Origin: an uncultured Ruminococcus sp. | GTDB taxonomy: Bacteria; Bacillota; Clostridia; Oscillospirales; Acutalibacteraceae | Reading direction: 5' to 3' | NCBI GenBank assembly: GCA_902798755.1 | Contig: CADBYC010000012.1 | Location: 1 to 64,000 of the forward strand | DNA length: 64,000 nucleotides | Part shown: positions 43,100-51,961 of the stretch, in pieces | Position numbering within the stretch: the first letter of the stretch is position 1 | Layout: each line of letters starts with the position of its first letter | Made by a program: the position numbers and the translations under genes | Notes under the pieces: model-generated | Databases searched by the model: none | What the model was told of the DNA's origin: nothing | The model's input: the letters and a program-made list of their open reading frames with translations, nothing else

Positions 43100-43990
43100 T
43101 TAAGCCTCCGTGATGTCTGTTTGAAAGCCTGATAAAATCTTATTTTGTATATTAACGCAGGACACACACAGTACGTTATTGATGATACTGTCGTATCTGC
43201 CTTTTTCGTATAGTCCGTAGGAAAGTAATGCTTCGGATAGAGCATGATTAAGATTTCCTCGGATATTCTCAACGGAATCGTCGGTGTTCGGTAACAGGAA
43301 AGGATTGAAATTATGGTGCTTCTTGTCCTTTTCGTAATCATCGGCGGCGTCGATCAGATAGATCCACCGCCCCATATAATAGCCTAATGTCTGAAAGACG
43401 CGCTTTGTTGTATTTTGATCGAGATTATCTCTCAGAGGAATTTCTTCCGTCAGCAAAGCGCACATCTCGCCCAGCATATCGGCGGTTGGCTGAGCCGCTC
43501 TGTCAAGGACGCAGTCGGGATTGTTCTCCGCTTTGAGCTGTTCTTCCATCATCTTTGAAACGGAAATATCGATTTCAGGATATTTCTTTGCGGCTTTCTT
43601 ACGCCAGCTTGCGAAGAACGGCTGGACTAATCGGTATATGATTCGCTTGTACCATGGCGAGTCGAGCAGGTTATCCTTCAGCTTATAATAAGCTGAGATA
43701 ACGGAAAGAGCTGCCGCAAGAGAAAACGCCTTGGTCTTTGTATCCGCATAATGGCATTTTTTGAAGGGGTTAAAGCGGCATCTGCCCTCTTTGAAACAGG
43801 GAGGTTCTTGACAGAGGTCAAGTCCGAGCATGGCGTAAAAGGTGCAGTCGTAGCTGAGGATAAAGCGCGCAAAGACAGAATATTCCTTACCAAGCTGTTT
43901 GCACAGGGTACAGTATATTCCCTTGTAGGCTTCATATTCTTTACCCAGCAGATTAGCGCTGTCGACCTTGATATATCCAAACAAGTCCAT
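43100..43990 (-). CDS. DUF5685 family protein
   Basis: About 296 residues. The N-terminus FGYIKVDSANLLGKEYEAYKGIYCTLCKQLG with a CTLC pair, and later LSYDCTFYAML and CRFNPFKKCHY, match DUF5685, a clostridial family of unknown function. The second half is alpha-helical and has YYMGRWIYLIDAADDYEKD, which resembles the Asp-rich helices of terpenoid-type folds. The open frame extends to 44047, but family members start just before FGY, so the ATG at 43990 is chosen. Its stop abuts the J-domain gene, suggesting a functional pair. Confidence 0.8.
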   Translation of the reverse strand: MDLFGYIKVDSANLLGKEYEAYKGIYCTLCKQLGKEYSVFARFILSYDCTFYAMLGLDLCQEPPCFKEGRCRFNPFKKCHYADTKTKAFSLAAALSVISAYYKLKDNLLDSPWYKRIIYRLVQPFFASWRKKAAKKYPEIDISVSKMMEEQLKAENNPDCVLDRAAQPTADMLGEMCALLTEEIPLRDNLDQNTTKRVFQTLGYYMGRWIYLIDAADDYEKDKKHHNFNPFLLPNTDDSVENIRGNLNHALSEALLSYGLYEKGRYDSIINNVLCVSCVNIQNKILSGFQTDITEA

Positions 43991-44131
43991 ATCCCCCATG
44001 TTAATTATCATTATTCTATCATATTCCGATACTTGATACATTAACAAAATATGAATTTTAGCGCATTATATGTTGTATTTCCGGTATGAAGGCGATATAA
44101 TGAATCTGTATTATTACAAAGGAACACGGAT

Positions 44132-44716
44132 ATGAACGTATTTGATTTTGATAAAACCATCTATTACAGTGATTCGACCCGAGATTTTGTGCTCTGGTGT
44201 TTTCGGCATTATCCGAAAACGCTTTTATATCTGCCGTTGATCGGTTACGCGACCGTGCGATATTATGCCTTTCATATCGGTACGAAAACCGAATTCAAGG
44301 AAAAGATGTATCGGTTTCTGAAAGCGATCAAGGGCAAAGAGGACGTCGAGCGCTTCTGGAAAGAGAAAATATCGGGGATCAAGCCATTTTATAAAGAGAT
44401 ACATAAAGATGATGACGTCATCATCTCCGCTTCTCCCGAATTCCTTTTAAAACCGCTTGAAAAAAAGCTGAACATCACCGTGATCGCTTCAAAGGTCGAT
44501 ATCAATACAGGCAAGTATGACGGTCTGAATTGTTATCATGCCGAAAAGGTGAAGCGGTTCAGAGAGCTTTATCCGGACGGTAAGATCGACACCTTTTACT
44601 CTGACAGCTATTCCGACGAACCGCTCGCGCTGCTTGCCGACAAAGCCTATATCGTCGACGGCGATACGCTGATCGACTGGGATTACACTTACCACAAAAA
44701 GAATCTGCGCACATAA
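44132..44716 (+). CDS. HAD-IB family phosphatase
   Basis: A 194-residue HAD hydrolase. Motif I is FDFDKTIYYSD with the nucleophile Asp at residue 5. A helical cap of about 75 residues follows. Motif II is VIISASPEFLL, the Lys is in NCYHAEKVKRF and motif IV is FYSDSYSDEPLA. The group includes phosphoserine and lipid-phosphate phosphatases; the substrate is not known. A paralogue with the same layout is at 51962-52594. It is divergent from DUF5685 and has its own site (AAGGAAC) before the ATG. Confidence 0.88.
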   Translation: MNVFDFDKTIYYSDSTRDFVLWCFRHYPKTLLYLPLIGYATVRYYAFHIGTKTEFKEKMYRFLKAIKGKEDVERFWKEKISGIKPFYKEIHKDDDVIISASPEFLLKPLEKKLNITVIASKVDINTGKYDGLNCYHAEKVKRFRELYPDGKIDTFYSDSYSDEPLALLADKAYIVDGDTLIDWDYTYHKKNLRT

Positions 44717-44784
44717 TACGAATTTCAAATAAGCTTCCCCGATGCAAGCGCTAAAGCGTCCACCGGATACCTTACCTTTTTAAT

Positions 44785-44881
44785 CGGTTGAGATTGCCAC
44801 AGCCCCTAATGGGGCTTCGCAATGACTTATTTTAGGCTCGGTTGAGATTGCCACAGCCCCTAATGGGGCTTCGCAATGACT
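44785..44881. repeat. two copies of a GATTGCCAC...GCAATGAC palindromic repeat
   Basis: Two 43-base copies (44785-44827, 44839-44881), identical as far as I can see, 54 bases apart. Each holds an inner hairpin AGCCCC-TAAT-GGGGCT between GATTGCCAC and TCGCAATGAC. The ends are the same as those of the element at 63305-63436 (GTCATTGCGAGG...GTGGCAATC). A fragment (GTCATTGCGAG) is also seen near 30026. This is a dispersed REP/MITE-like family. Confidence 0.8.
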
Positions 44882-44894
44882 ATTGAATATAATC

Positions 44895-44922
44895 AGCCCT
44901 CTTGCCGTAAAGCAGGAGGGCT
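44895..44922. terminator. terminator between HAD and conserved clostridial gene
   Basis: AGCCCTCTTGC pairs with GCAGGAGGGCT around CGTAAA, followed by TCTCTT on the plus strand; it sits between convergent stops. Confidence 0.7.
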
Positions 44923-44937
44923 TCTCTTAGGGTTTGA

Positions 44938-45765
44938 TCATTCTTCGGTTTCGCATCCACAACCGCAGCCGCCGTCGCCGCCGTTCTGGTCGGTGACATT
45001 GGGCGGGAAGAATTCGTCCGTCGGGAAGTCGAGGCGCGAGAACATCTCACACGGGCTGTCGGTAGAGTTTTCGCAGCGCTTTTCGGGAATACAGAAGTCG
45101 TAGGACGGAATGAGCATCTGTACGTTTCTCATGAGTTGAACGATCGAGAATACACCGAGGGTCGCCAGAACGATCTTCTCGCCGTCCTCGCTGATGTTCC
45201 CGCCGATATAATCGAGAATACTTTCGGGAATGTTGTAATTCAAAACGTTGGTATCAAGATACTGCTGTTTGTCTTTGACGGATACCGCGAGTGCGATGGG
45301 CTTTGCGACCTGCACGTTTGCTGTAGGCAGGCTGCGCGTGGACAGGTTCTGTACGTCGTACCCGTCTGCCGTCATATCCGACGAGAATACGCGGACATTG
45401 CCTTCCGAACCGTAAAGAATGACCTTCTTATCCGAGATACACAGACCGTTCACCTGCTGCGGCGCGGTATTGGTTGACGGATAGATGTCAAGCGTCACGC
45501 CGAAATAGAAGATGATATCGATGGAATAGAAGCCGCGATTGAACGGTACAGGCTCGATATCGAGCACTACGTCCAACGCGTCCGCACTGCGGATACGGAT
45601 ATTGGCGGCGGCGTCGATCAGCTCCTGTGACGCTTCGCTGACATAGACAGGCAGGTCGGACAGACAATCTTTGTCGCCGCAGCTGTCATAGACGCGGCGC
45701 GCGTCAATGCATACGGGCTCGCCCTGAGGACGGTTTTGAGCCGTTTCAACTACATTATCAGGCAT
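44938..45765 (-). CDS. conserved clostridial protein, unknown function
   Basis: A 275-residue protein of a family I recall as widespread in Clostridia. The start is PVCIDARRVYDSCGDKDCLSDLPVYV, with a CxxxC-type cysteine cluster. It continues NIRIRSADALDVVLDIEPVPFNRGFYSIDIIFYF and ends in an unusual GGDGGCGCGCETEE tail. It is beta-rich, with no signal peptide. Such proteins are often listed near spore or coat genes, but I cannot confirm that role. The single gene is followed by a terminator. Confidence 0.75.
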   Translation of the reverse strand: MPDNVVETAQNRPQGEPVCIDARRVYDSCGDKDCLSDLPVYVSEASQELIDAAANIRIRSADALDVVLDIEPVPFNRGFYSIDIIFYFGVTLDIYPSTNTAPQQVNGLCISDKKVILYGSEGNVRVFSSDMTADGYDVQNLSTRSLPTANVQVAKPIALAVSVKDKQQYLDTNVLNYNIPESILDYIGGNISEDGEKIVLATLGVFSIVQLMRNVQMLIPSYDFCIPEKRCENSTDSPCEMFSRLDFPTDEFFPPNVTDQNGGDGGCGCGCETEE

Positions 45766-45873
45766 AAGTAAAACCTCCGATTTATGATTTGATGGAATTC
45801 ATCATTACATAATACGGAGGTTTTCATCATTTGTGATTAAAAGTGCCGTTACATGATACGAAAAGTACAGCGA

Positions 45874-48087
45874 TCAACTCAGTATCTCCATTTTGGCAAA
45901 GTTCGCCATCAGTGTTTTGGTACCGACCTTATCAAAGGCGATTTCCAACATGGTATCGTTGCCCATCGGAGTCGCGTTCAATACCAAGCCCTTGCCGAAC
46001 GCCTTGTGAAATACAGTGTTGCCTACCTTATAATGGTTCGCAGTAGGCGCGGTCACGGGCTTTTTCTTCATAAAGGGGTTGAACTGCATCTGCTGTTGAG
46101 GGTGTGAGCCCGTCACACGATTCGCGTATGGATTCTCGTTCCCTGTTCTGTCGATGAGTGCGGACGGGATCTCTGTGACGAATCGTGACTCACGGTTATG
46201 CGTTGTCGAACCGAAGAGCATTCTCTCTCTGGTCTTGATCAGATAGAGCTTCTCTTTCGCGCGGGTGATACCGACGTAGGCAAGGCGGCGTTCTTCGTTG
46301 AGCTCGCCCGGCTCCATGATCGTCGCCATCGACGGGAACACACCGTCCTCCATACCGGGAATGAAAACGACAGGGAATTCAAGACCCTTCGCGGAATGGA
46401 GCGTCATCATCACGACGCTGTCGGTCTCGGCGTCATAATTATCAATATCCGTCATCAGGGAGATCTCCTCAAGGAACGCGCCTAAGGTTGCGTCGTCGCC
46501 GTAATCCTCCTGGAATTTGATAATGTTTGAGGACAGTTCGTCGATATTCTCGATTCGCTGTTCGTAATCGTCTTTTTCGGCGATCAGATAATTCTTGTAA
46601 TCGGTATGCTCTAAGATCAGGTTGTATAATTCCGCAATAGAATAATCACCTGACTCAGCGGCTTCGACAAAGCCCTCGATCAGCTTAGCAAAGCTCTCGA
46701 GCTTGACGGCGGCACGGGACAAAGTAGGATAATCCGTCGCGTGTCTGATGACGGAATAAACGCTCTCGCCGATACCCGCGGCGATCTCGGCAACCTTGGT
46801 CATCGTCGCTTCTCCGATCGCGCGCTTGGGCTTATTGATGATACGGCGCAGACGGATATCGTCGTGCGGATTGTTGACGACCTGTAAGTATGAGGTCATG
46901 TCCTTGATCTCTTCTCGGTCATAGAAGCGGTGGCCGCCGATCACGCGGTGCGGAATTCCCGAGCGTGACAGTGCCTGCTCAACGGCGTTCGACTGCGCGT
47001 TCATGCGGTACAGGATCGCGTAATCGGAGAAGCTGCGACCTTTCGACACGCCGTCGAGGATCGTGCGCGCGATAAAGAGCGCCTCTTCCCTCTCGCTTGA
47101 CGCGGTATGTACGGTGATGAGGTCGCCCTTGGGATTTTCCGTCCACAAGGTCTTGCCTTTTCTCTCCTCGTTGTTTTTGATAACGTTATTCGCCGCGTCA
47201 AGGATCGTGCCTGTACTGCGGTAGTTTTGCTCCAGACGGATCACGACAGCGCCTTTGAATTCATTCTCAAAGCTGAGGATATTCTCGATCGTCGCGCCGC
47301 GGAAGCGGTAGATACTCTGGTCATCGTCGCCGACGACACAAAGATTGTTTCTCGCCTGAGAAAGCAGGCTGATCAAGCGATACTGGCTTTTATTGGTATC
47401 CTGATACTCGTCGACCATGATGTATTTGAATCGGCGCTGGTAGTATTCCAGTACGTCCTGATTCTGTTCAAACAGCTTGATCGTATAGCAGATCAGATCG
47501 TCAAAATCCATCGCGTCGGAGGTCAGCAAACGCTGTTGATAAAGCTCATATGCTTGAGCGATATACTTCAGTCGGCTGTCGTAGGACGCTGCGGTCTTGA
47601 CGTCCTTCGGCTCCTTCATCTTATCTTTATACTTGGATATTTCATTCAAAACGGTTTTATGCGATAAGAACTTCTCGTCAATATTGAGCTGCTTTAGGAT
47701 CTCTTTCATCAATCGGCGAGAGTCATCGGTATCATAGATCGTAAAATGGCTCGTAAAGCCCAATCTGTCGCCGTATCTGCGCAGAATTCTGGCACAGGTG
47801 GAATGGAAAGTAGCCGCCCATACCTCGTCTGCTCCTTCCCCGCCGACCGCTTCGATACGCTCTTTTAACTCGCCCGCGGCTTTGTTGGTAAAGGTGATAG
47901 CTAAGATCTGCCAAGGCTGAGCCAAACCCGCACGGATGATATACGCGATACGATTGACGAGCACGGTGGTCTTGCCCGAACCCGCTCCCGCTAAGATCAG
48001 TACGGGACCCTCTGTCTGGAAGATCGCCTGCTGCTGCATATTGTTAAGCGTTGAAAACTGTGCTTTGATTTCATCTAAATTCGTCAT
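45874..48087 (-). CDS. pcrA: ATP-dependent DNA helicase PcrA/UvrD
   Basis: A 737-residue superfamily 1A helicase. Motif Q is LNNMQQQAIFQTEGP, Walker A is LAGAGSGKTTVL (about 33-44), motif Ia is AITFTNKAA, motif II is MVDEYQDTN, motif III is VVGDDDQSIYRFRGA, motif IV is LEQNYRST, motif V is MTLHSAKGLEF and motif VI is RLAYVGITRAKE. The C-terminal tail has YKVGNTVFHKAFGKG, the Tudor-like RNA polymerase contact typical of PcrA. It acts in excision repair and removal of recombination intermediates. It is a single-gene unit with AGAGGG before the ATG. Confidence 0.97.
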   Translation of the reverse strand: MTNLDEIKAQFSTLNNMQQQAIFQTEGPVLILAGAGSGKTTVLVNRIAYIIRAGLAQPWQILAITFTNKAAGELKERIEAVGGEGADEVWAATFHSTCARILRRYGDRLGFTSHFTIYDTDDSRRLMKEILKQLNIDEKFLSHKTVLNEISKYKDKMKEPKDVKTAASYDSRLKYIAQAYELYQQRLLTSDAMDFDDLICYTIKLFEQNQDVLEYYQRRFKYIMVDEYQDTNKSQYRLISLLSQARNNLCVVGDDDQSIYRFRGATIENILSFENEFKGAVVIRLEQNYRSTGTILDAANNVIKNNEERKGKTLWTENPKGDLITVHTASSEREEALFIARTILDGVSKGRSFSDYAILYRMNAQSNAVEQALSRSGIPHRVIGGHRFYDREEIKDMTSYLQVVNNPHDDIRLRRIINKPKRAIGEATMTKVAEIAAGIGESVYSVIRHATDYPTLSRAAVKLESFAKLIEGFVEAAESGDYSIAELYNLILEHTDYKNYLIAEKDDYEQRIENIDELSSNIIKFQEDYGDDATLGAFLEEISLMTDIDNYDAETDSVVMMTLHSAKGLEFPVVFIPGMEDGVFPSMATIMEPGELNEERRLAYVGITRAKEKLYLIKTRERMLFGSTTHNRESRFVTEIPSALIDRTGNENPYANRVTGSHPQQQMQFNPFMKKKPVTAPTANHYKVGNTVFHKAFGKGLVLNATPMGNDTMLEIAFDKVGTKTLMANFAKMEILS

Positions 48088-48210
48088 AATATCCCTCTAA
48101 AATCAAATTCGTCAACCATTGTAACATATCAAATCGTTTCTATAATTCTCATTGAAAATGATAAAATTTCAATGTTGTAACAATAGTGAGCATGAAATGA
48201 ATCGAAGTTC

Positions 48211-48252
48211 AATTAAAAAGAAAGCAGTTGAGACTTTCATCCCGACTGCTTT
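48211..48252 (-). terminator. minus-strand terminator
   Basis: AAAGCAGT pairs with ACTGCTTT and the minus strand then reads CTTTTTAATT. It lies 22 bases past the end of a tiny candidate ORF. Confidence 0.65.
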
Positions 48253-48273
48253 CCTTTATTCAGCGTGATCATA

Positions 48274-48363
48274 TCACAAAATCATCGTCGTCATAGTTCT
48301 TCGACACGGGTATGCTCTTATCCCTTCACAGACTGTCAGCGCCAGAGATAAGTACAGATACAT
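48274..48363 (-). CDS. possible 29-residue ORF
   Basis: On the minus strand AAGGAGG lies ten bases before an ATG at 48363; the frame encodes MYLYLSLALTVCEGIRAYPC and ends at 48274, followed by a terminator. The opening is hydrophobic. A second frame from about 48320 gives the acidic ending NYDDDDFVI, so a small frameshift is possible. The unit (ribosome site, ORF, terminator) is complete, but coding is unproven. The rest of 48088-48733 holds EcoRI-like GAATTC repeats and nothing else recognisable. Confidence 0.3.
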   Translation of the reverse strand: MYLYLSLALTVCEGIRAYPCRRTMTTMIL

Positions 48364-48733
48364 TTTGAGTAAACCTCCTTAAGATGATCGAATGATTTAT
48401 TAAATTGAATTCTGTTGAATTCTGTTTTGATGAATTCAAAGAGATTCTTTTTCAAGCCTGTCGGCTGCGGTTAGGATTATCTATCTACGAGATTTCCCCG
48501 AAAGCAGAGAAAGATACCGGGAATGACCGTGACGACCACTTGACTTAATATGGAATAATCATACAAAAATCCATGATAAATTCTACCTAATTATAATGAT
48601 TTTTTAAGAGTGGGTTTCCAGAATGGAACTCTAAGATAAAAAATTTTTTCTTTGGCGTCTTGTGTTTACATCATTTATCAGTTAAAATAATAATCGGAAT
48701 GATCGGTTTTTTGAAATTTAGGAGCGTTGAAAT

Positions 48734-48925
48734 ATGAGTATGCGTTTTGCGGACACCCTGAAAAAATTCCGAATTGATAAAGGGCTTTCGCAACAGGCGT
48801 TGGCGAAAAAGATGTATGTTACCAATGGCACGATATCCCGGTGGGAGTCCGGTCGCCGCCTGCCGGACGCCGATATTTATGCCTACGCTCTTTCTTCTTC
48901 ATTACAGCGGCGAAAAAATAATTAG
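48734..48925 (+). pseudogene. truncated HTH (Xre-type) regulator
   Basis: A 63-codon frame with an intact Cro/CI-type helix-turn-helix (FADTLKKFRIDKGLSQQALA, NGTISRWESGRRLPDADIY) that then ends in an unrelated short tail. Full-length relatives continue into a longer domain. The next frame, starting within this one, encodes a membrane kinase fragment, so a deletion has probably joined two parts. A short DNA-binding product could still be made, as AGGAG precedes the ATG region. Confidence 0.55.
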
Positions 48926-49457
48926 CAGCGTGCTGTTCTGGCTGGTGACAGCGGTTCTCGGTGTGTACTTCATTCTGGTGGCTGTCAGTCAGTTTACAGA
49001 TGCTTTCTACTACGTAACACCGGATAATCGCTTTTTACACGGTCCGTTATGGGCGTTTTTGGTGACTCCGCTTACAGTGTGCATGATCCTCAACACAATG
49101 GGCTTGTTCATCAGAATCAAAGACCTGCCTAAAAAAGTATTTTATCGCTCTTCTGATTTATTTTCTGTATATGACCGCAGCCCTCATTGTGCATATGTTC
49201 TATGAGGTTGAGATAGCAGTGGTATTCGGTATGACGCTCTTCGTGCTTGTATCGTTCGTCTTGATCCTCTTGGATAACATGGATCAATATATGCAACAGC
49301 GTGAGATCGCCAACCAGCGCGCAAACGTCACTGTACTGCAGATGCGTCCTCACTTCATCTACAACCTGCGGCTAACAAATAAGCGAAATATCGTCAGGTA
49401 ACCGCCATGAGCTTTAATCACAGCTCGTTTTTTGACAAGTTTCCGCAGACCGATTGA
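48897..49457 (+). pseudogene. remnant of a membrane LytS-type histidine kinase
   Basis: From about 48897 one frame gives membrane helices (SGEKIISSVLFWLVTAVLGV). Near 49140 the frame shifts, and GCTCTTCTGATTTATTTTCT continues the membrane part into MTAALIVHMFYEVEIAVVF and a coiled linker ending LQMRPHFIYN. That last motif is the phospho-accepting histidine site of LytS/YesM-type kinases. It is followed by a scrambled 20 residues and no ATPase domain. At least one frameshift and a C-terminal deletion make it non-functional. Confidence 0.7.
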
Positions 49458-49545
49458 TCACGAAACACCAGAAGAAGTCATTTGAATATGTAATTTCTGT
49501 ATCTGACCTACAGTCAAATAATTATTATAACAGGAGGATATAAAC

Positions 49546-49902
49546 ATGGGTCTTTTTAACAAAAAGAATAAGGATACTACATCGAGTTCGGACGGGAACA
49601 GTTATCTGAAGATCTCGATGACAAAAGACGGGTCCGAATACACCTTCCTGCTGGAAGGCAGACTTGACACGATCACTTCTCCCGATCTTGAAAGCAAGAT
49701 CAATGAAGTCGTCGGTGGCGCAACGAAGCTGACCATGGATCTTGCTAAGCTCGAATACATCTCCAGCGCGGGATTGCGTGTTCTGCTCGGCGCTCTGCAG
49801 GATATGGAAGACAAAGGAGAGATGGTCGTTTGCAATCTCACTGAGCCTGTTTACGTGGTTTTTGAGCTGACCGGATTCGGTCGCTTGTTCAACATCGAGT
49901 AA
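49546..49902 (+). CDS. STAS-domain anti-sigma factor antagonist (RsbV/SpoIIAA-like)
   Basis: A 118-residue STAS protein. A Lys/Ser-rich leader of about 20 residues precedes the domain with LEGRLDTITSPDLESKI and the phosphorylation site LEYISSAGLRVLLGAL (Ser about 76-77). The end is VFELTGFGRLFNIE. In partner switching the kinase phosphorylates this serine and the PP2C phosphatase removes it; the bare form pulls the kinase off its sigma partner. A consensus AGGAGG precedes the ATG. The phosphatase and kinase genes follow in the same direction, a complete operon. Confidence 0.93.
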   Translation: MGLFNKKNKDTTSSSDGNSYLKISMTKDGSEYTFLLEGRLDTITSPDLESKINEVVGGATKLTMDLAKLEYISSAGLRVLLGALQDMEDKGEMVVCNLTEPVYVVFELTGFGRLFNIE

Positions 49903-49965
49903 TAACTACATGGCCTTACACCGCTTGATGATAACGGTGAGGCACCAATATGACGGAGAAAACAT

Positions 49966-51501
49966 ATGATTAAGAAATTGAAAGATATCCGATTATACGG
50001 ACTGATTTTTACTATCGCGTCCGCCATATTTATCATAGCATTCAGCGCTCCCCTTTTTAATGAAGCGAGATTGCAGCCGTTTCTGTATAATTTCGGCGTC
50101 GATTCATTGGGAGCGTTAATATGCGCGGCGTTGTATTTTGGATGTATGGCGCAGAAAGGTGAAGGGATAAGAGCCTTCAGAATACTGATCCTTTTGGTAA
50201 GCGCCTGCTTTGTCGTAAATGAAATAATCTGCTATACGGTACTGGTGCCGGATAGTCGCACGCTCTGTTTCATTTTCTGCCTTTTGAGCAAGCTGATCGA
50301 TCTTGCGATGATCTTCCTCTTCTACCTGTATGTAAGAGAAACGCTCGGCTTTGAGGGAAAGCTCGCCCGTATTTCGGAAAAGCTCATTCCTATCCTGCTG
50401 GTCGTTCAAACGATCGTTTTGCTCGCAAATATTATTACACCGGTTACCTTCACCGTCACTGCTGAAGGGATGTATGAGGAAACGGCAATTGATTTGATCG
50501 AGGAAGTTTTCCTTGCAGTGACATCTGTTCTTACGGCCGTCATGATACTTAAGTCCCACAACCCGTTCAGCCAGAAAGCGGCTGCTTTGACTTTTATCAT
50601 TTTGCCGCTCATCGAATTTGTCCTGATCGGAGGCAGCTTCGGCGAAGCCAGCCAGTACGGGATCGTTTTGATGTCGCTGATCATCATGTACTGTGTGATC
50701 TTCAATGCCAAGAGCAGAAAGCTGGCGTCTACGGAGACCGAGCTCAATATGGCGACCGAGATCCAGACCGGTATGCTCCCTTCCATCTTCCCGGCTTTTC
50801 CCGAACGGCCGGAGTTTGATATCCATGCTTCCATGGATCCGGCTAAGGAGGTCGGCGGAGACTTCTATGATTTCTTCATGATCGATGACGATCACCTCGG
50901 AATGGTGATCGCGGACGTATCCGGAAAAGGTGTTCCGGCGGCGCTGTTTATGATGTCCTCAAAGATCCTTATCAACGACCACGCTCTTATGGGCGGCTCT
51001 CCGGCAGAGATACTCGAAAGAGTCAACAAGCAGGTCTGCGCCAACAACGATGCGCATATGTTCGTGACGGTATGGCTGGGTATCCTCGAAATCAGTACAG
51101 GCAAGCTCACCACCGCGAGCGCCGGTCATGAGTATCCTATCATCAACACGACCGGAAAATATGTAATGCTGAAGGACAAGCATGGTCTGGCGATCGGCGC
51201 ATTTGAAATGTCCAAGTATAAGAACACTGAGCTCCAACTCAAGAAGGGCGACAGCATCTTTGTCTACACCGACGGCGTTGCCGAAGCCACTGACGCGAAC
51301 AATCAGCTCTTCGGTACAGACCGCACCGTTGAAGCGCTCAACGCGATTCCTAAGGGCGCTTCACAAAAAGAGATTCTGGCGGGAGTACGCGCCGCTGTCG
51401 ACGCTTTTGTGAAAGAAGCTCCTCAGTTTGACGATTTGACGATGGTAGGATTGAAATACAACGGTTCTCAGGATGACGCCACAGCGGAGGAAGATCCATG
51501 A
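49966..51501 (+). CDS. membrane SpoIIE/RsbU-type PP2C serine phosphatase
   Basis: A 511-residue protein with seven or so N-terminal helices (about 10-245), a linker (TETELNMATEIQTGMLPSIF) and a PP2C-type phosphatase domain with all signature motifs: VGGDFYDFF, IADVSGKGVPAALFM, SAGHEYPII, VYTDGVAEAT and FDDLTMV. The catalytic half is closely similar to the enzyme at 3579-5030, while the membrane sensor halves differ, suggesting different inputs to similar outputs. It follows the STAS gene by about 60 bases and overlaps the kinase gene start by 4 bases. Confidence 0.92.
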   Translation: MIKKLKDIRLYGLIFTIASAIFIIAFSAPLFNEARLQPFLYNFGVDSLGALICAALYFGCMAQKGEGIRAFRILILLVSACFVVNEIICYTVLVPDSRTLCFIFCLLSKLIDLAMIFLFYLYVRETLGFEGKLARISEKLIPILLVVQTIVLLANIITPVTFTVTAEGMYEETAIDLIEEVFLAVTSVLTAVMILKSHNPFSQKAAALTFIILPLIEFVLIGGSFGEASQYGIVLMSLIIMYCVIFNAKSRKLASTETELNMATEIQTGMLPSIFPAFPERPEFDIHASMDPAKEVGGDFYDFFMIDDDHLGMVIADVSGKGVPAALFMMSSKILINDHALMGGSPAEILERVNKQVCANNDAHMFVTVWLGILEISTGKLTTASAGHEYPIINTTGKYVMLKDKHGLAIGAFEMSKYKNTELQLKKGDSIFVYTDGVAEATDANNQLFGTDRTVEALNAIPKGASQKEILAGVRAAVDAFVKEAPQFDDLTMVGLKYNGSQDDATAEEDP

Positions 51502-51908
51502 AAGAGCTTGTCATCGCGGCTGACAGGAATAATCTGCTAAAGGTTCAGTCGTTCATCGATGAACAGTTGGAAGATGCAGGCTGTCCGATGCTGACGCAAA
51601 TTGCGATCGACGTTGCGGTTGAGGAGCTTTTTGTCAACATCGCCGGCTATGCCTACGATCAGGAGATCGGGGTAGCCGTGGTGCAGGTTGAAATGCTGGA
51701 TGATCCGCTCTCGGTTAAGATCACCTTTATCGACAACGGCAAGCAGTACGATCCTCTCGCAAAGCCCGATCCCGACATCACGCTTGGTGCCAAAGAGCGC
51801 AAAAAAGGCGGGCTGGGCATCTATATGGTCAAGAACAGCATGGACGATATGCGCTATGAATACAAGGAAGGAAAGAATATCCTTACCATAAAAAAGAATT
51901 TGAATTAA
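51498..51908 (+). CDS. RsbW-like anti-sigma factor serine kinase
   Basis: A 136-residue GHKL-fold kinase, same length as its counterpart at 3163-3573. The N box is EELFVNIAGYAY, G1 is FIDNGKQYDPLA and G2 is KKGGLGIYMVKN. It starts ATGA-overlapped with the phosphatase stop, so the two are translated together. With the STAS protein and phosphatase it forms a full partner-switching set. No sigma gene is adjacent; the target could be a distant sigma factor or another protein. Confidence 0.88.
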   Translation: MKELVIAADRNNLLKVQSFIDEQLEDAGCPMLTQIAIDVAVEELFVNIAGYAYDQEIGVAVVQVEMLDDPLSVKITFIDNGKQYDPLAKPDPDITLGAKERKKGGLGIYMVKNSMDDMRYEYKEGKNILTIKKNLN

Positions 51909-51961
51909 GCCGATAGAGTAGTATGGATGATTACTTTATCGGTCACTAAAAAGGAAACAAC

